Below, one piece after another: positions 45,728 through 57,140 of a stretch of DNA of 64,000 bases. Position numbers and translations under genes: made by a program. Source of the DNA: Spinellus fusiger (lineage: Eukaryota; Mucoromycota; Mucoromycetes; Mucorales; Phycomycetaceae); NCBI GenBank assembly GCA_025094145.1, contig JALLLS010000010.1:585114-649113 (forward strand), given 5' to 3'. The notes beneath the pieces were generated by a model that worked only from the letters and a program-made list of their open reading frames with translations, was not told the origin of the DNA and searched no databases. Positions within the stretch are counted from its first letter, which is position 1; each line of letters begins with the position of its first letter.

Positions 45728-47032
45728 TTATGTGCGTGGCTGAACTTCACCCCTTCTCTTTTGCATGGCCAGTTCTTTCTGGCTCTTGAAGAGGGCTAAA
45801 ATGGCTCTACGAACTGATGGCTCCACCAATTGATGTTTAATGGCAAAATCACGTGCCATTCTTTCTGGATCATCCTGCATTCGAAGTGGTACCATTACTT
45901 TTTTACTGTCCTCTAGTTCAATATGGATCGTCACTACTACTGGATTAGGCTGGTCTTCTGTTGAAGAGAGTCTTGGGTTAGAAAGAGATGGATTCTTTGT
46001 ATAGGAAGAAGGTGAGAATCCTGGAGGATGCCAAGAAGGTGCTTCTAGCCAGGTGGGTTTGGCGACGGGTGTTTTTCTATCAACCCAAGTGGGTTTGGTA
46101 GGAGGGGCTACTTTTTGATCCAACCAATCAGGTTTTTGAACTGGGCCATTGTTACTTGTATCCCAAAGAGAATTTTGATGATGTTGTTGGTGGTGGGGAG
46201 GAGGGGTGTGATTCTGATTGTGATTTTCATTACGAGGTTTGTTGTAATTTCCATTGTGGATTTTATCTTGATTATGATATTGATTTGAGGATTCAGTGTA
46301 TTTCTCACTGTGGGGTTGGGTAGCACGTTCTTGTTGGTTGTAGGGATGACGGTTCTGTTGTGTTGTGGGTGCTGGTTTTGTTGTGTTGTGGGTGCTGGTG
46401 GCAGGTCTGGATGAGTTCCCTGAAGTGGTATTCTTGGTATCGCGTGATAAAATAGTAGGCAGGAAAGGAGCTCCATCTTTCCAGAAAGGTACATCCACCA
46501 GATTCTGGGCTCCCCAAGTTGCATTCTGGGGAGGTGGGCGAATGGTGCTGGGTGGTGGCTGGACAGTTGCAGATTGTCCGTATGTGCGTGGAGGTCTTGT
46601 ATCTGGTCTCGAGAATTGTGTTGATGGGGTATGAGAAAATGCAGTAGTGGATGGGGCGGATGGTGTTGATAAAGTAGATACAAAGCCAGGAGGCTTTTTG
46701 TTCTTGGGCAGGTATTTTGGAGGAGCCTTGGTGGTGGGTTTGGAGTAGTCCCTGGATTTAGAGTATTCGTTGGGTTTGTCGTTTTCTGTGGGCTTGTCAT
46801 AGGCTACTATCTTTGATTTGGCCACACCTTTGTTCAGGCGCTGATTAAGAATGACATTCTCGGCTACAGGAATATAGTTACGTCCTTTGCGATGAAGACC
46901 ACCACTTCCCAATTGGCCACTTTTGACTTGGCTTCCAGGTTCTGACAGGGATCTCCACTTGTCAGTGGTGTCTGACTGGTCTCCCCACGCTGTCATTGCA
47001 ACTACAGTGTCTTCATCGGCTACCATTGGCAT
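45728..47032 (-). CDS. Low-complexity Pro/Asn/Gln/Ser-rich protein with a conserved-looking C-terminal domain
   Basis: A single 434-codon frame starting MPMVADEDTVVAMTAWGDQS. The middle (residues about 80-340) is rich in Pro, Asn, Gln, His, Thr and Ser and includes spaced W motifs (KPDWLDQK, KPTWVDRK, KPTWLEAP) that may be short binding repeats. The last 70 residues are different and ordered-looking: VVVTIHIELEDSKKVMVPLR, then MARDFAIKHQLVE and a basic helix to the end. That tail resembles the strand-plus-helix modules that fungal proteins use for protein binding, but I cannot name the domain. The RQT4 homolog ends just upstream (gap 47033-47093), on the same strand. Confidence 0.72.
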   Translation of the reverse strand: MPMVADEDTVVAMTAWGDQSDTTDKWRSLSEPGSQVKSGQLGSGGLHRKGRNYIPVAENVILNQRLNKGVAKSKIVAYDKPTENDKPNEYSKSRDYSKPTTKAPPKYLPKNKKPPGFVSTLSTPSAPSTTAFSHTPSTQFSRPDTRPPRTYGQSATVQPPPSTIRPPPQNATWGAQNLVDVPFWKDGAPFLPTILSRDTKNTTSGNSSRPATSTHNTTKPAPTTQQNRHPYNQQERATQPHSEKYTESSNQYHNQDKIHNGNYNKPRNENHNQNHTPPPHHQQHHQNSLWDTSNNGPVQKPDWLDQKVAPPTKPTWVDRKTPVAKPTWLEAPSWHPPGFSPSSYTKNPSLSNPRLSSTEDQPNPVVVTIHIELEDSKKVMVPLRMQDDPERMARDFAIKHQLVEPSVRRAILALFKSQKELAMQKRRGEVQPRT

Positions 47033-47093
47033 AAAGTGTTGGGTAAAAGAACAGAAGATTATTTGTAAATTGTGACAGTTTATTTGGGAAGTT

Positions 47094-48406
47094 TTATTTC
47101 ATTACGAAATCCTCCTCCAATTGCACCCGTATTTTTCTTACAGGGCGTGTTACTAAAGGTGTACTTGTTTGGAGAACAAACGTTGGACCTGTGAGTTTTC
47201 CAAGGGGTCTTGCATAGATACGGTCTTGCGTGGTGGAGGACTCATGCACACTCGCACTGCTCTTTCCTTTTCTATCTTCTTCTATAATGACTGCTTCTTC
47301 TTCCTCACTGCTAGACACTGTCTCCAATGTAACCTGTTTTGTCTGTACATTCAGTGTCATGACTCTGCGTCGAGGAAGATCTGCTCTTTGCAGTGCTCGA
47401 AGATTAGCCTGCTGCTGTTTGACCCGTAGGGCTCTCTCTTGAGGACTCTCCCATGGGTTCGATTGGTCCGTTGGAAGAATGAAATCAGTGGCCTCATCAA
47501 TAACAGTACTTCTTTTGGCACTGCTTCTTTGGAATTCCAGCAATTTCTCCTTATGTGCCTCCGCCTTTTGCTGTGCTTCGTCTGGTGTAGAGTAGTCTCC
47601 GCTTACCATGGTTGCATAGCCTACTGAGCGTGCAACTGTTTTTCTTGCCTTGGACTGCTGTTGCTGTTGCTGCTTAGCTGCTTGTCTCTTTTGTTTGGCT
47701 TGGTGGATCAGCATCAATTGCTGTTCTCTGGACAGAACAGGCGTACCACAAAAGGTACAAGAACCAGGTCCCTCCAATGTACAGATGATTTTACCACATT
47801 GCAGACAATTGGGAGCAATGGTAAGGAGGGCATGGCGTGTGGCTGCTTTATGATGAGTGTGACTTTCTTGTTTTCCTCTTACCTTGACATTGACAGGCTG
47901 TTCTTTTACCGTCTCCTGCCTTGATATCGAGTTCTTTCAATGCATCCTCCACTGTCATATCCTCTTTTTTATTATTCTTCTTCTTTTCTACAGCAGGATT
48001 TGTCTTTTTCTTCTTTGGTGCCAGTGTCTCCTGCTTCTTAGTGACAATATTGATATGTGTGGGCCATGGGTTGCTGCTCTCAGCATGAGGAAGACTAGGA
48101 AAGTGAGACTCTGGACGTGTGGGTGTCTTTTGTGCTGCTAGGGCTGGAGATGCTGCTAGGGCTGGGGCTATTTTTGGTGGTGGGAATCGGTGGACACACA
48201 GCTGCTGTATAAAATCAAGGCTTTCGGATGAGGTCCCTAAAAGGTCCTAACTCCATTAGACAGTGCACATAGAAGGTGCTTACAGTCAAGTGTTGTGTGA
48301 GGGCTGTGGCGGACTCAAAGGACATAAGATAGGGAATCACCTGACTCTCTAGTGTTCTTGTGTCCAACCCAAGGAAGAAGCTTAGTTTCTCTGCTATCCA
48401 ACTCAT
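47094..48406 (-). CDS. RQT4: ASC-1/TRIP4 homolog (RQC-trigger subunit Rqt4)
   Basis: Exons 48284-48406, 47883-48246 and 47094-47845 sum to 1239 nt, a complete frame of 412 aa. The start is MSWIAEKLSFFLGLD. The N-terminal helices and a Lys-rich linker (KKKKTNPAVEKKK) lead to the C2HC5-type zinc finger that is the family signature: ACQCQAATRHAL, NCLQCGKIICTLEG and CTFCGTPV, split by an intron. After it lies a Gln-rich coiled segment (KQKRQAAKQQQQQQSKARK) and a C-terminal region with PWESPQERALRVKQQQANL, as in TRIP4. In yeast and human, Rqt4/ASC-1 works with a Slh1/ASCC3-type helicase to split collided ribosomes. Earlier annotations as a transcription coactivator refer to the same family. Confidence 0.9.
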
Positions 48407-48479
48407 CACCACGTCCTGCAACAAGCACTATGGACAAGAACTGCGGTTTCCATTCATCGGACACTGAATTAATTAATGT

Positions 48480-49079
48480 TTACTCTACTACCACTGTCTT
48501 TACAAAGGCTATGCCTGCCAATAACAGTCCCAGCTTCCACAGACGAGTGGTGAGTGTTTCTCCGGGACTGTGCTTAAGAGGCCTCTCCCCTCTACGCTGG
48601 GCTGCTTGTTGGAGGCGCTGCTTCCTTCTTCGTTCTTCTGCCTCATAGTGGAGTTCATAGTGGCGCTCATAGTTAAAGTGGGTGGTGTGGGGTGCATGTG
48701 CCTGGTGACGGGCACTAGCAGACCCCGTGGCAGAAGACGCACGAGCTCTTCCATACCAAGACGCACTGGGGCCCTTGGGACTGTTGGGACTCTTACTGTA
48801 CCAGGAACTGTTGGGACCTGAGGAAGAGGACAGAGTGTTGTTGGCGTCATACTCACGTCGACTAGCTTCATTCCCAAGAACATCATAGGCTTCGTTCACT
48901 TTTAAAAATAGCTCATGGGCCTCTGAGTTGTTAGGATGAAGGTCAGGATGGTACTGTTTCGATAGTTTGTAATAGTTTTCCTTGATGGTCTTCTTGTCTG
49001 CATTTGGATGCGTATTCAACAAACTGTAGTAGTCTTTTCGGTTGGCTTTGCTGGTGTGGCTATACAAACGACGGAACAT
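48480..49079 (-). CDS. J-domain protein, probably mitochondrial and membrane-anchored
   Basis: A single-exon 199-aa protein. The N-terminus MFRRLYSHTSKANRKDYY is basic and Ser/Thr-rich like a mitochondrial presequence. A J domain follows directly (residues about 16-80) with the essential HPD at 44-46 (KQYHPDLHPNN) and the helix IV text DVLGNEASRREYD. Then come a Ser/Gly/Pro linker, a basic helix (EERRRKQRLQQAAQRR) and a hydrophobic C-terminus (LGLLLAGIAFVKTVVV) that could be a tail anchor. J proteins stimulate Hsp70 ATPase. The architecture is like small DNAJC4/DNAJC30-type members; which one is unclear. Its start is 75 bp from the RQT4 start region in tandem order. Confidence 0.87.
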   Translation of the reverse strand: MFRRLYSHTSKANRKDYYSLLNTHPNADKKTIKENYYKLSKQYHPDLHPNNSEAHELFLKVNEAYDVLGNEASRREYDANNTLSSSSGPNSSWYSKSPNSPKGPSASWYGRARASSATGSASARHQAHAPHTTHFNYERHYELHYEAEERRRKQRLQQAAQRRGERPLKHSPGETLTTRLWKLGLLLAGIAFVKTVVVE

Positions 49080-50229
49080 AAGAAATAGAAACAGAAAAGT
49101 GACGGTTGTGTTTATGGAAGAATTTATTATACACCTAAAGCAATAGGGTCATTTGAATGGGCAGTGAGGGGGAGAGGAGAATGTTCAATCTCAGAGTGGC
49201 CTTCCTTCTTTACCCTATACAGTCCATGTCTACAGTTGTATAGTACTCAAATACACCAGCCAAAGAGTCAATACAATGTTCATGTCGAATGTAGCCCACT
49301 AAAAGGTGCATTCATATACAAACCTCCTTGCTTGACCCCATAGATACTCAACAGGACTGACATCCTGGCAATAAGAACATCAGTAAGACAATGTCTCTAC
49401 ACTAATTTCTGCCTTCTACTGCCATGATAGCCTGTTGGTATTTTATTTGGAGTTATTGTCTTGCATCTGATGGCTTAATTATTGATTTAGCAATGATAGA
49501 GTAGAAAAACACAAGGAAATACTTATTATTTTCATGATATACTGTTTATTAATAACTCATGAGTAGTAGTAGTAGAGATGGTCTGGAGGATCTTTTTTTT
49601 TTATTTTTTTATAAAGAAAGTTGTGAGTGGTTACATATAGAATAGATCCACAATAAGACAGTGTAAAAAGAAAAGATAACAATAAAGTATGTATGTTTAT
49701 TCAATAAGACCATCACATATACATACATACTAGTGTTGGTGCCATAGTTATTAACAGTATAGTATAGATACAGAGTCAACACATTCTAGAAAGCAACTGT
49801 AGATCCTACTAGTCAATACTCCTTTACAAATAGCTGTATGCTTTATTCAATAAAAATGGCAGTATTCTATCTGGTATTTACTGTTAAGTATCTTCTGTCT
49901 CTTTTACCCGACACACATCACCTACTAATTACTGTCTGTTGATCTGTTCATATGCCTGTCAATCTCTAACAGTATATAAGACTCACCTTTATTACCATTT
50001 GTGTCTGTTGTCCTTGTTTTCTGATCCTTGTTTTCTGTTTTCTACCTCGTCACTTGATGCTTCACTTGCAGAATCTGTTCTGCTCTAGTCATTGTTCTAC
50101 TCTCTTTCTTCTCTGATGTGCGAAAAGAACATGAAGATCCCATCAAAAGAGTCAAGATGAATGTGCTGTTGTAGACATTCCAGATTAATAGCAACAATCA
50201 CTATATCTTCTGTCTCTGTTCACACCAGA
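49080..50229. other. Intergenic region, no gene recognised
   Basis: It contains the upstream region of the J-protein gene and AT-rich DNA. No coding exon could be placed with confidence. Confidence 0.4.
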
Positions 50230-51300
50230 GGCCCATCCTTTATTTGGTGTCGATCATTACTTGGAAGCTCGTGTATCCCCAGACCGAGAAAGAGATTCCA
50301 TTGACCTTTGTCGAATCCATACAATTGTTGTGGTGTGTTTAGTGGGATCAAAAAATGAAGTTTTACCAGAAGAAACATCCAATAGCTTGACAAAGTACAT
50401 CCAGTCGTTCATTCTCTTGAACTCGGCTATTCAAGAGAAGCAGATTGATCAAATAAAATAAAAGGCTTCTTCCAACACCAGTAAAGAAGGTAGTGCTGGA
50501 GTCATCTCTATCAGATTCTTCATCAGCCCACACCTCCTATCCTTATCTTGATCTCGACACTACTTCTGTCATTCCATTCAAATATGTATCTACCTACATA
50601 TCGTCATCTCTGCTCTGTTCACTCTATGCCTGAATCAATCGACGACCTCAAACATATTGTGCTTGACAGTTATCTGCTGTCTGATGGAAAAATAAAAGTG
50701 TCTTGAAACATCTGCAATGTTGGAACTCGGGTGCCATGTCATCCATTGTCGACCTACACTTTTCTAAAGAGATCTCTTTCTTGCTGTAACCAGCATTGGC
50801 TATTGTTCTGTTATCTTTGGTATCTCACAGTTGAAGAAACACAGCCCAAAATAGACTGGCCCAAGACAAGACAAGACAGCTGTTGTGTTCTCTTCTCTCT
50901 TCTGTCTGCAAGAGAGTGTCTGATCTCCTCCTATTGCCTCTGTCGGTGCCTCTGGATATCCCAATCTACATGTACTACCAACATTGCCTGACAAGATTCT
51001 CTGTACTCTCTGTACCACCTGATGTTTAGACAAACAAAAAAATCAAGGCCGTGTATCCTGCTGTATAGCTGACAATCCTCTGGACAAATGTGCACACAAG
51101 CCCCAAACTTCCAAAGAGGTATAACAGTGTATATACAAACACATTCATGGAAGACTGTTAGCACTGTCTTCCACTCCAAAGGTGCCCTGACCATACAATT
51201 CCAACTGTTGAAGATGTTCAGCAACATGTTGGGTCTCTCTTTGGATCTCTCTTTGGGTCTCTCTACTCTCTTCTCTCATCCTTGTCCACCTGAACTCTAG
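50230..51300 (+). pseudogene. Decayed or fragmentary coding stretch
   Basis: After an AG at 50229-50230 an open segment reads AHPLFGVDHYLEARVSPDR, DLCRIHTIVVVCLVGSKNE and SLTKYIQSFILLNSAIQE to a stop at 50459-50461. Further protein-like pieces (SSAHTSYPYLDLDTTSVIPF near 50520-50580, and short pieces to about 51300) lie in other frames separated by stops. Composition suggests a former gene with frame losses, but an unresolved multi-exon gene is possible. I do not recognise the family. Confidence 0.3.
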
Positions 51301-52551
51301 CAGGATAACTGTTGCTGGGGTCCTGAGTCAGTATGGCAATGATGGCAATGATGGCTTCCTACACCCCTTTTTGTCTTTATCTTCTACCTCCTTCACTTGA
51401 CACTACAACACCTACCATTATTGTCTTTTTCTGTTCTTTTTTTTTCTTGGTTGTCCCTAACAGCCTTGGGAGCAGATAACAAAGGTAGGCTAAAATGAGA
51501 GAGAAAAGAAAAAGCCAAACAGCTTTCTTAATGAATAATAGTCAGCACCGAGAGAACATAAGCGGATCCTCAAAATGAAAAAAAGAGAGAACGGATACTC
51601 TATGGCTTTGCCGTCTACACTTTCATATTGCATCATCTCCTTCTTATGTCTATTGAAATGGCACTCATCTCTCAACAGTATATCAAGCTGTCCAATGAAA
51701 CAATGGTCATAAGATACACTCCAGAATAGTGCTGGTACTATTCTTTTCTTTTCTTTTTTGACAAAAGAAATAATAGTGTTGTCGTCGGTGGTGGTTCCTC
51801 ATGGTGTTGTTATGAAAAAGGATATAAGGGTCGGCTATGTGTTTTTTTCTTTAGCTATAGTATGGCATGGATATAGTATGTTGTGGATGTAGTAATGAAT
51901 ATATTAATATACTGATTTATAAAGAGAACATATCTAAACTTATGCCGTATACTTACTATAGTAAAGATACCTGTGATAGTTATTATAGACTACAATGGCC
52001 ACTGTATTTATCAGTCTAAAAGTTGTCAGCTAATTAGCTTAATATCTAAAATAAAATAAAAAGAAAGAAAGAGAGAGAGAGTCATAAGCCTGATCATATC
52101 CGCTATGATCAAAGAGTAGAATCGGATGGTAGCCTGATAGTACTAGTACAAATACTTTCCCAACTTCCAGATAAAACCAACAATCTAATATATTTCTGTT
52201 AAGTATCCTTTGTCTGTTTATCACTATCTAAAATACAGTAAAATATCATCTTAGTCTTGGATATTCTCTCTCTCTCTTAATCTCTCTGTGTATTTTTATT
52301 AATAAATAAATGCATGACTAGATGAACTGTATGTATGTATGTATGTGTGTGTGTATGTATATATGTGTGTATGTGTGTATGTGTGTATGTGTGTATGTGT
52401 AATTTCTGTACTAGTGATGGAGGAGGATGAGATGATGGCATAGGTAGAGGAGAAGAAGGTGGTGGCGCATATGTGGTGGAAAAGGAGAAGAAGGTGGTGA
52501 CATAAGAAGGGTAGGTGGAGAAATAGGAGAAAGAGAAGGGGAAACTAAATC

Positions 52552-53157
52552 TTAATCAGGACCACATGAAGGTGAGTGCCCTGAGGCAGAAGAAGAGACA
52601 GGTGGCACACAACCAGAGGAAGAGCCAGAAACAGCACGACCAGAGGAAGGCACACGGCCATAAGGCACACGGCCAGGAGCACGTCCAGAAAAAAGGAAAC
52701 GGCCAGAAGAATCCCGTGCAAATAAATCTACACCTGATGGGGAACGGCCAGAAGGAACAAGGCCGAAAAGAACATGGGCAGGAGTGACTCGACAAGACAC
52801 AACACGACCATACATGGCACGGTTTGACGGAATCCGGCCAACTCTTCTACTACCACCGATAAGTGCACGATCGTCTATATCAGTAATATTAGTGTCAATA
52901 ATATCAATAATATCATTATCATTACCCATCACTGCAGCCGTCACCGACCTACACCAGTGGATTCTTCGAATTATTAAATAGAATTCTGATAGCCACGTGT
53001 GGCGACGACCACGCACAGGGGACAGAGAACGGGAAGGAAAAGGATGAGGAGAAGGAGAGCGAACACGGGATCTAACCCGACGTTCTTCTGGAGAACGAGA
53101 ACGGGCACGGCTGAGAGGGCGAGAAAAAGCGTTGGTGCGGGGAGTAGGTTGAGTCAT
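52552..53157 (-). CDS. SR-rich repeat protein (right-arm copy, contracted)
   Basis: A 201-codon frame, the counterpart of the left-arm protein. It shares the start ([20 protein letters not shown]), the RS/SP-rich part and the non-repetitive middle. It differs by Asp to Tyr and Val to Ile near residue 60, Thr to Ala in TPAHV, and Arg to Cys near the end (SSGCVPPV). Only about one SSGRAVSG unit remains against roughly ten in the left copy. The frame is kept through the contraction. As in the left arm, the repeat region is also open on the opposite strand, so the coding strand is chosen mainly from the upstream non-repetitive part. Confidence 0.5.
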   Translation of the reverse strand: MTQPTPRTNAFSRPLSRARSRSPEERRVRSRVRSPSPHPFPSRSLSPVRGRRHTWLSEFYLIIRRIHWCRSVTAAVMGNDNDIIDIIDTNITDIDDRALIGGSRRVGRIPSNRAMYGRVVSCRVTPAHVLFGLVPSGRSPSGVDLFARDSSGRFLFSGRAPGRVPYGRVPSSGRAVSGSSSGCVPPVSSSASGHSPSCGPD

Positions 53158-53253
53158 TGTAAAGAAAAGAAAAAAGTCAGTTTATTGATTGACTTATAGT
53201 ATAAATATGAATCTAATCAATAGAGTCGCGTCATCAACTTCATATGCCCTGAG

Positions 53254-53542
53254 ATGAGTAGACTTTACTGTGTGAGTTTGAAACAATGTTATGCAGTCAC
53301 CCTATTTTAATTCACCGTGACTTTTGCTGCTATGAGAGCACTCATTCAAACTATATGCATCAAGCGTGGGTAATAAGTTCTGTGGCTCTGGTAAATTTTA
53401 CACAGTCACTATTGTCCATGGTGTTGAAACTGTCATTACGGAAGAGTTAATTGCCATTCATATGAGCAAGAAAGAGCTTATTACTTTTGACAAAACTATT
53501 CAGTGTTTCTTTTGTGTTTTCACTGGCCAGGTTGACATGTAA
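53254..53542 (+). CDS. Possible small two-exon gene in the right arm
   Basis: The same structure as at 30799-31087: six codons from ATG 53254, a GTGAGT donor, an intron of 67 nt and a 68-codon exon ending in FTGQVDM plus stop at 53540-53542. The sequence is identical to the left-arm copy. It is divergent from the SR-rich frame. Coding status is unproven. Confidence 0.33.
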
Positions 53543-54445
53543 AAAGAAAGGGGTCTATTTTTTTTAGATTCAAGTTTAGATGTCCGTATTTGGAAACCCA
53601 ATTAACACCATGCCACACTGATGTCCTATGTCCTATAGACTCTATTAATTCTTCAACTGGGGTACATGTATCTGTTCCTTGACATTCTAAGTACATACAC
53701 TGTTGTATATATCTCTTTTTTTCATTTCAATAGCCAAATTTAAACAATACCTTTTTTGTGTGACAGTCATTTATGGTACTATTCCATTCAAGTGTTTCAG
53801 CTACACATGTATTTTCTTGGAATTGGAATTGGAATTGGAAACACAGCGGTGAATATACTTCAATAGCCTAACTATTGTCTTTTGTAAAGACAAAGTACAC
53901 TGCATGAAAACATAGCTTTTATGTATGTTGGATTTGAGTGTATAATTTGAGACCACGGGACAAAAGACTACTAGGACAGCATATAATAGGTTGGATCAAA
54001 TGAAACATATAGACAGAAGACAAATAATAGTAACAAGAAACACCAAGCGGAAATTATGTTTGACTTTCGAACTCACACACTGCATAATGTAGACTTATGT
54101 ATTATCTCAACGGCAGATCTAGAGTATAGAGAAAACACCAATACTGTTTATTCTATACAGTTGCTCTATTTTTTATACCTTTGATCTTTAGTGCCATAAG
54201 TCCGCCTAGCAGAGTATATGGTACAGGTGGTAAAGGAGATGTAAATTCAAAGAATAATAAAGACAGATTCATCTGAAATTGATTTTTTTTGTTTGTTTGT
54301 TAGTACAACTAAAGATCGCTGCATATGAATCAATAGTAAGAAAACAGAGACAGATGCTTACACTACATGTAATTGCATATATATATTATAATGTAGTATA
54401 TAAATACATAAATAAATACAATGTGTATCAGACTAATAATTTACA

Positions 54446-54879
54446 GTCCTATGTGATAAGTGACTAGACAAAAAATCAATTTTTATTTTATATTGGAAAA
54501 TAAAGGTATCTGTGATATTAGAGAACAAAAGTGTCTTTCAAAATTAAGATAATTATAGAATGAGTCTCTTTGTAATCCTTTTAATGACAAAGTCAAGAGA
54601 GAATCATGACAAAAGAATTTGTTCTTTATCAAAAATAGAAAAAAGTTTTCATCCAATCATAACTGTTAATCTATATCTGAATCTCGTGGATTAGATATAT
54701 AATGAATTACCGCTATAGATGTTGAGAATAGTGAATAAGGCATTGTAATGTACGTATAGATCAAAGTATCGATTGTATGATTTAACCATGAGCTTCTTTG
54801 TTTAGAAGGTCTAGTTATTTCACAAAAGTTGTAATCGAGTTCGATATAAGAAGAGAAATACGACAATATCTATCAGTCA
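54446..54879. other. AT-rich spacer
   Basis: No gene is seen between the right arm and the next transposase remnant. Confidence 0.4.
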
Positions 54880-56040
54880 AAGATGTTCATAATAAAATAT
54901 TCATATAATAATAAGATTTGGAACAGTTGTTCTTTAGATGATTGTCTACATTTTTATTATCAATATATTGCTCAGTACTTTGTAGCAAAGCAGTTATTCT
55001 TGATTACAGAGGAGCACCTCCTTGGCATGCTATTCACTATATTTTCCATAAATTCATTCGGGATTTTCTCCCACTTACTACGCAAGCATCGTTCAAGCTA
55101 TTTTGTATTGGTTATGCTTGTTCGACGTGGCTCAATCTTCTTTTCAAGATAAGCCCAGACATGCTTAGTTGAGTTAAGATCTGGACTTTGTGCAGGCCAA
55201 AAATCAAAACCTTTAATCATACATCTCTCTTGTTTTTACCATCTACTATATGTTCCTGTGTGGAAAGTAGCACTGCCTAATTGGAAAAACATGGTCTCAT
55301 TGAAGTTCTCTTGCAATTTTTGGAACCAGAGAAGAAAGTATTTGGCAAGTACATTGACATACCTGTCTTGATTAACTGATCCCTCCAAGAGTACAAGAGG
55401 TCCTACACCTCCACGTCAAAAGCAACCCCACACCATGACTGAACCCTTGCCATACTTGTATGTTCTTTGCGTATGATGCTCCTCATAACTTTTATCTTTC
55501 TTCCTGATCACTCTAATCCCTTTATCATTTCTTACAACTGTAAAACTGGACTCATCATATCAAACGACGTTACTCCACCTCTCCACTGGCTAATCAACCT
55601 TGTTTTTACATCATTCCAACTGTTTTTGCTTGTGAGTGTCATAGCAGGTTGTCTTAATGGTGAGCATGAAAAAACCCCGAGTTCATTCATATATTTTAGA
55701 AATGTGCTACGGCAAATATCCACGCCTGCATCATTCATATTTTTCAAATGATATGTAATTGTCTGTATAGGGTTTCTACGAATAGAAAAAAAACAATTGC
55801 CAGCTTTGAAGTAGATGACACTTTTTCAGGTCTTCCTATATGCATTTTGAGTTGAAGTGTGCCTTTGTTTTTATACAATAGGACGATCCTGCCCACTGTG
55901 CTCCTTGGGATGTCAAGATCGCCAGAAATCTCTTGATAAGTAGCATGTCTTTTCTATTGTCCTATGATTTGACCTCTAATAAACATATCATATTCTCTTC
56001 TTTTGATGAGACAATCTTCATGTCTTTGGCTAAGATTTGG
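54880..56040 (-). pseudogene. Decayed Tc1-like transposase of a second subfamily
   Basis: On the minus strand, fragments in several frames follow the order of a Tc1 transposase. First comes a helix-turn-helix part (ISGDLDIPRSTVGRIVLLYK), then RPEKVSSTSKL. Next are a block with STFLKYMNELGVFS, GSVMVWGCF-type text followed by GVGPLVLLEGSVNQDRY, and SPDLNSTKHVWAYLE near 55140-55190. Stops and frameshifts separate the pieces. In the last motif the usual N-P-I-E is N-S-T-K, so the final catalytic acid is gone. Terminal repeats were not located. Confidence 0.78.
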
Positions 56041-56639
56041 ATAATTTTTATTGTTTAGAGTCACTTTTTGAATAAGTTATAAAAGAAAAGAAAAGACCTC
56101 TATTTTATTTCTGAAGAATAGAAAATGAAAATTAGTTCGCCGTCTATTAATTTATTGCATGAGACTGTACTTGTCGGGGTTTACTCTAACCTTCACTACA
56201 ATCCATCTCCCAACACCCTCTCTACTGAAACAGTGTATACCATTGCTCCACTACCTCCAAACTTTCTTATTTACATATAATTATCGGGATCAAATGCTGT
56301 GCTTGAAAGGGACCACTGGGAACAGGTTAGCAAATAGTACTAGGTGTTGTGCGTAGAAGACAGAGGATAGTGTATAGTAAGTCTGATAGCAGGTATCAGA
56401 ATACAGATTTTATTATGAAAATTGGATAGGTATTCATATTTATATTTCTATGGTACTATCCAATTTCTAAATTATAAATGATAAGTGATAAAGGAGCGTA
56501 TGGGTCATGGAATGATAACGTGTAATTAAATAGAGTATAAAGAACTGAAAGTTGTTGTGATGGGGTGATAGGGAGTGATCAAATGTGTAGTGTGATAAAT
56601 ATAGTCATCACAGTGCCATATTTCTTGATTAATTTAATT
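56041..56639. other. Spacer between transposase remnants
   Basis: No gene is recognised. Confidence 0.35.
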
Positions 56640-57140
56640 TTTTTTCCTCTGTCATAGCTCATGAGTTCTACTCTGGACTCATCCGACCAGACAACCTCTT
56701 GCCACTGCTCATGGGCCCAGTCAGCGTGCTCATGAGCTCACTGGAGTCTTACCTTTATGCCATTCTTTGTCAAAAGAGACTTGAATACCAAACTAAATAA
56801 ATAAAATCCTACTTCATTGAGCTATTTCTTCATAGTCTTGTTTGATACCTTAATGACCATATCTACCATGATGGCTTCCTTAGTCTGATGGTAATCACTG
56901 ACTACTGTTCTTCTCAACCATAGGATGGCCCTGTCGTCCAACTTTTTCTTGCAGCCACTCTTGGGAGAGGGTAACACCAAGCCTGTTTTCTTAAAGTGCT
57001 TCAAGATAATCCATACAGTGGAAGTAGACACGTTGAACATAGATACCTTGGCTATGATAGTGTTCATGCTCAGCACCTCATAAAAAATAGCTGAGCGAGT
57101 CTCGAAGCTGGTGTACTTTCCATATATCTCAGGGGTCTTG
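56640..57140 (-). pseudogene. N-terminal remnant of a Tc1-like transposase
   Basis: Minus-strand text reads IIAKVSMFNVSTSTVWIILK (helix-turn-helix), KTGLVLPSPKSGCKKKLDDR, LRRTVVSDYHQTKEAIM, then after a stop GFYLFSLVF, AHEHADWAHEQWQEVVWSDES. The first catalytic Asp (WSDES) is the last recognisable motif, and the C-terminal half is missing. It appears to be a different subfamily from the 33-kb and 17-kb copies. Confidence 0.75.

Larger units (their letters stand above)
51785..54445. repeat. Right arm of the large inverted duplication
   Basis: Reverse-complement match to 29905-32600. The core from about 52260 to 54290 is nearly identical, apart from the contracted repeat in the SR-rich frame. 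A segment of about 255 bp (about 51867-52121) has no counterpart in the left arm and interrupts the match, which resumes at AGCTATAGTATGG and CATAACAAC-type text before fading near 51785. Confidence 0.88.

Noticed and set aside
49319..49380. Possible gene between the J-protein and the decayed stretch
   Set aside because: No open segment longer than expected by chance and no splice-linked exons.
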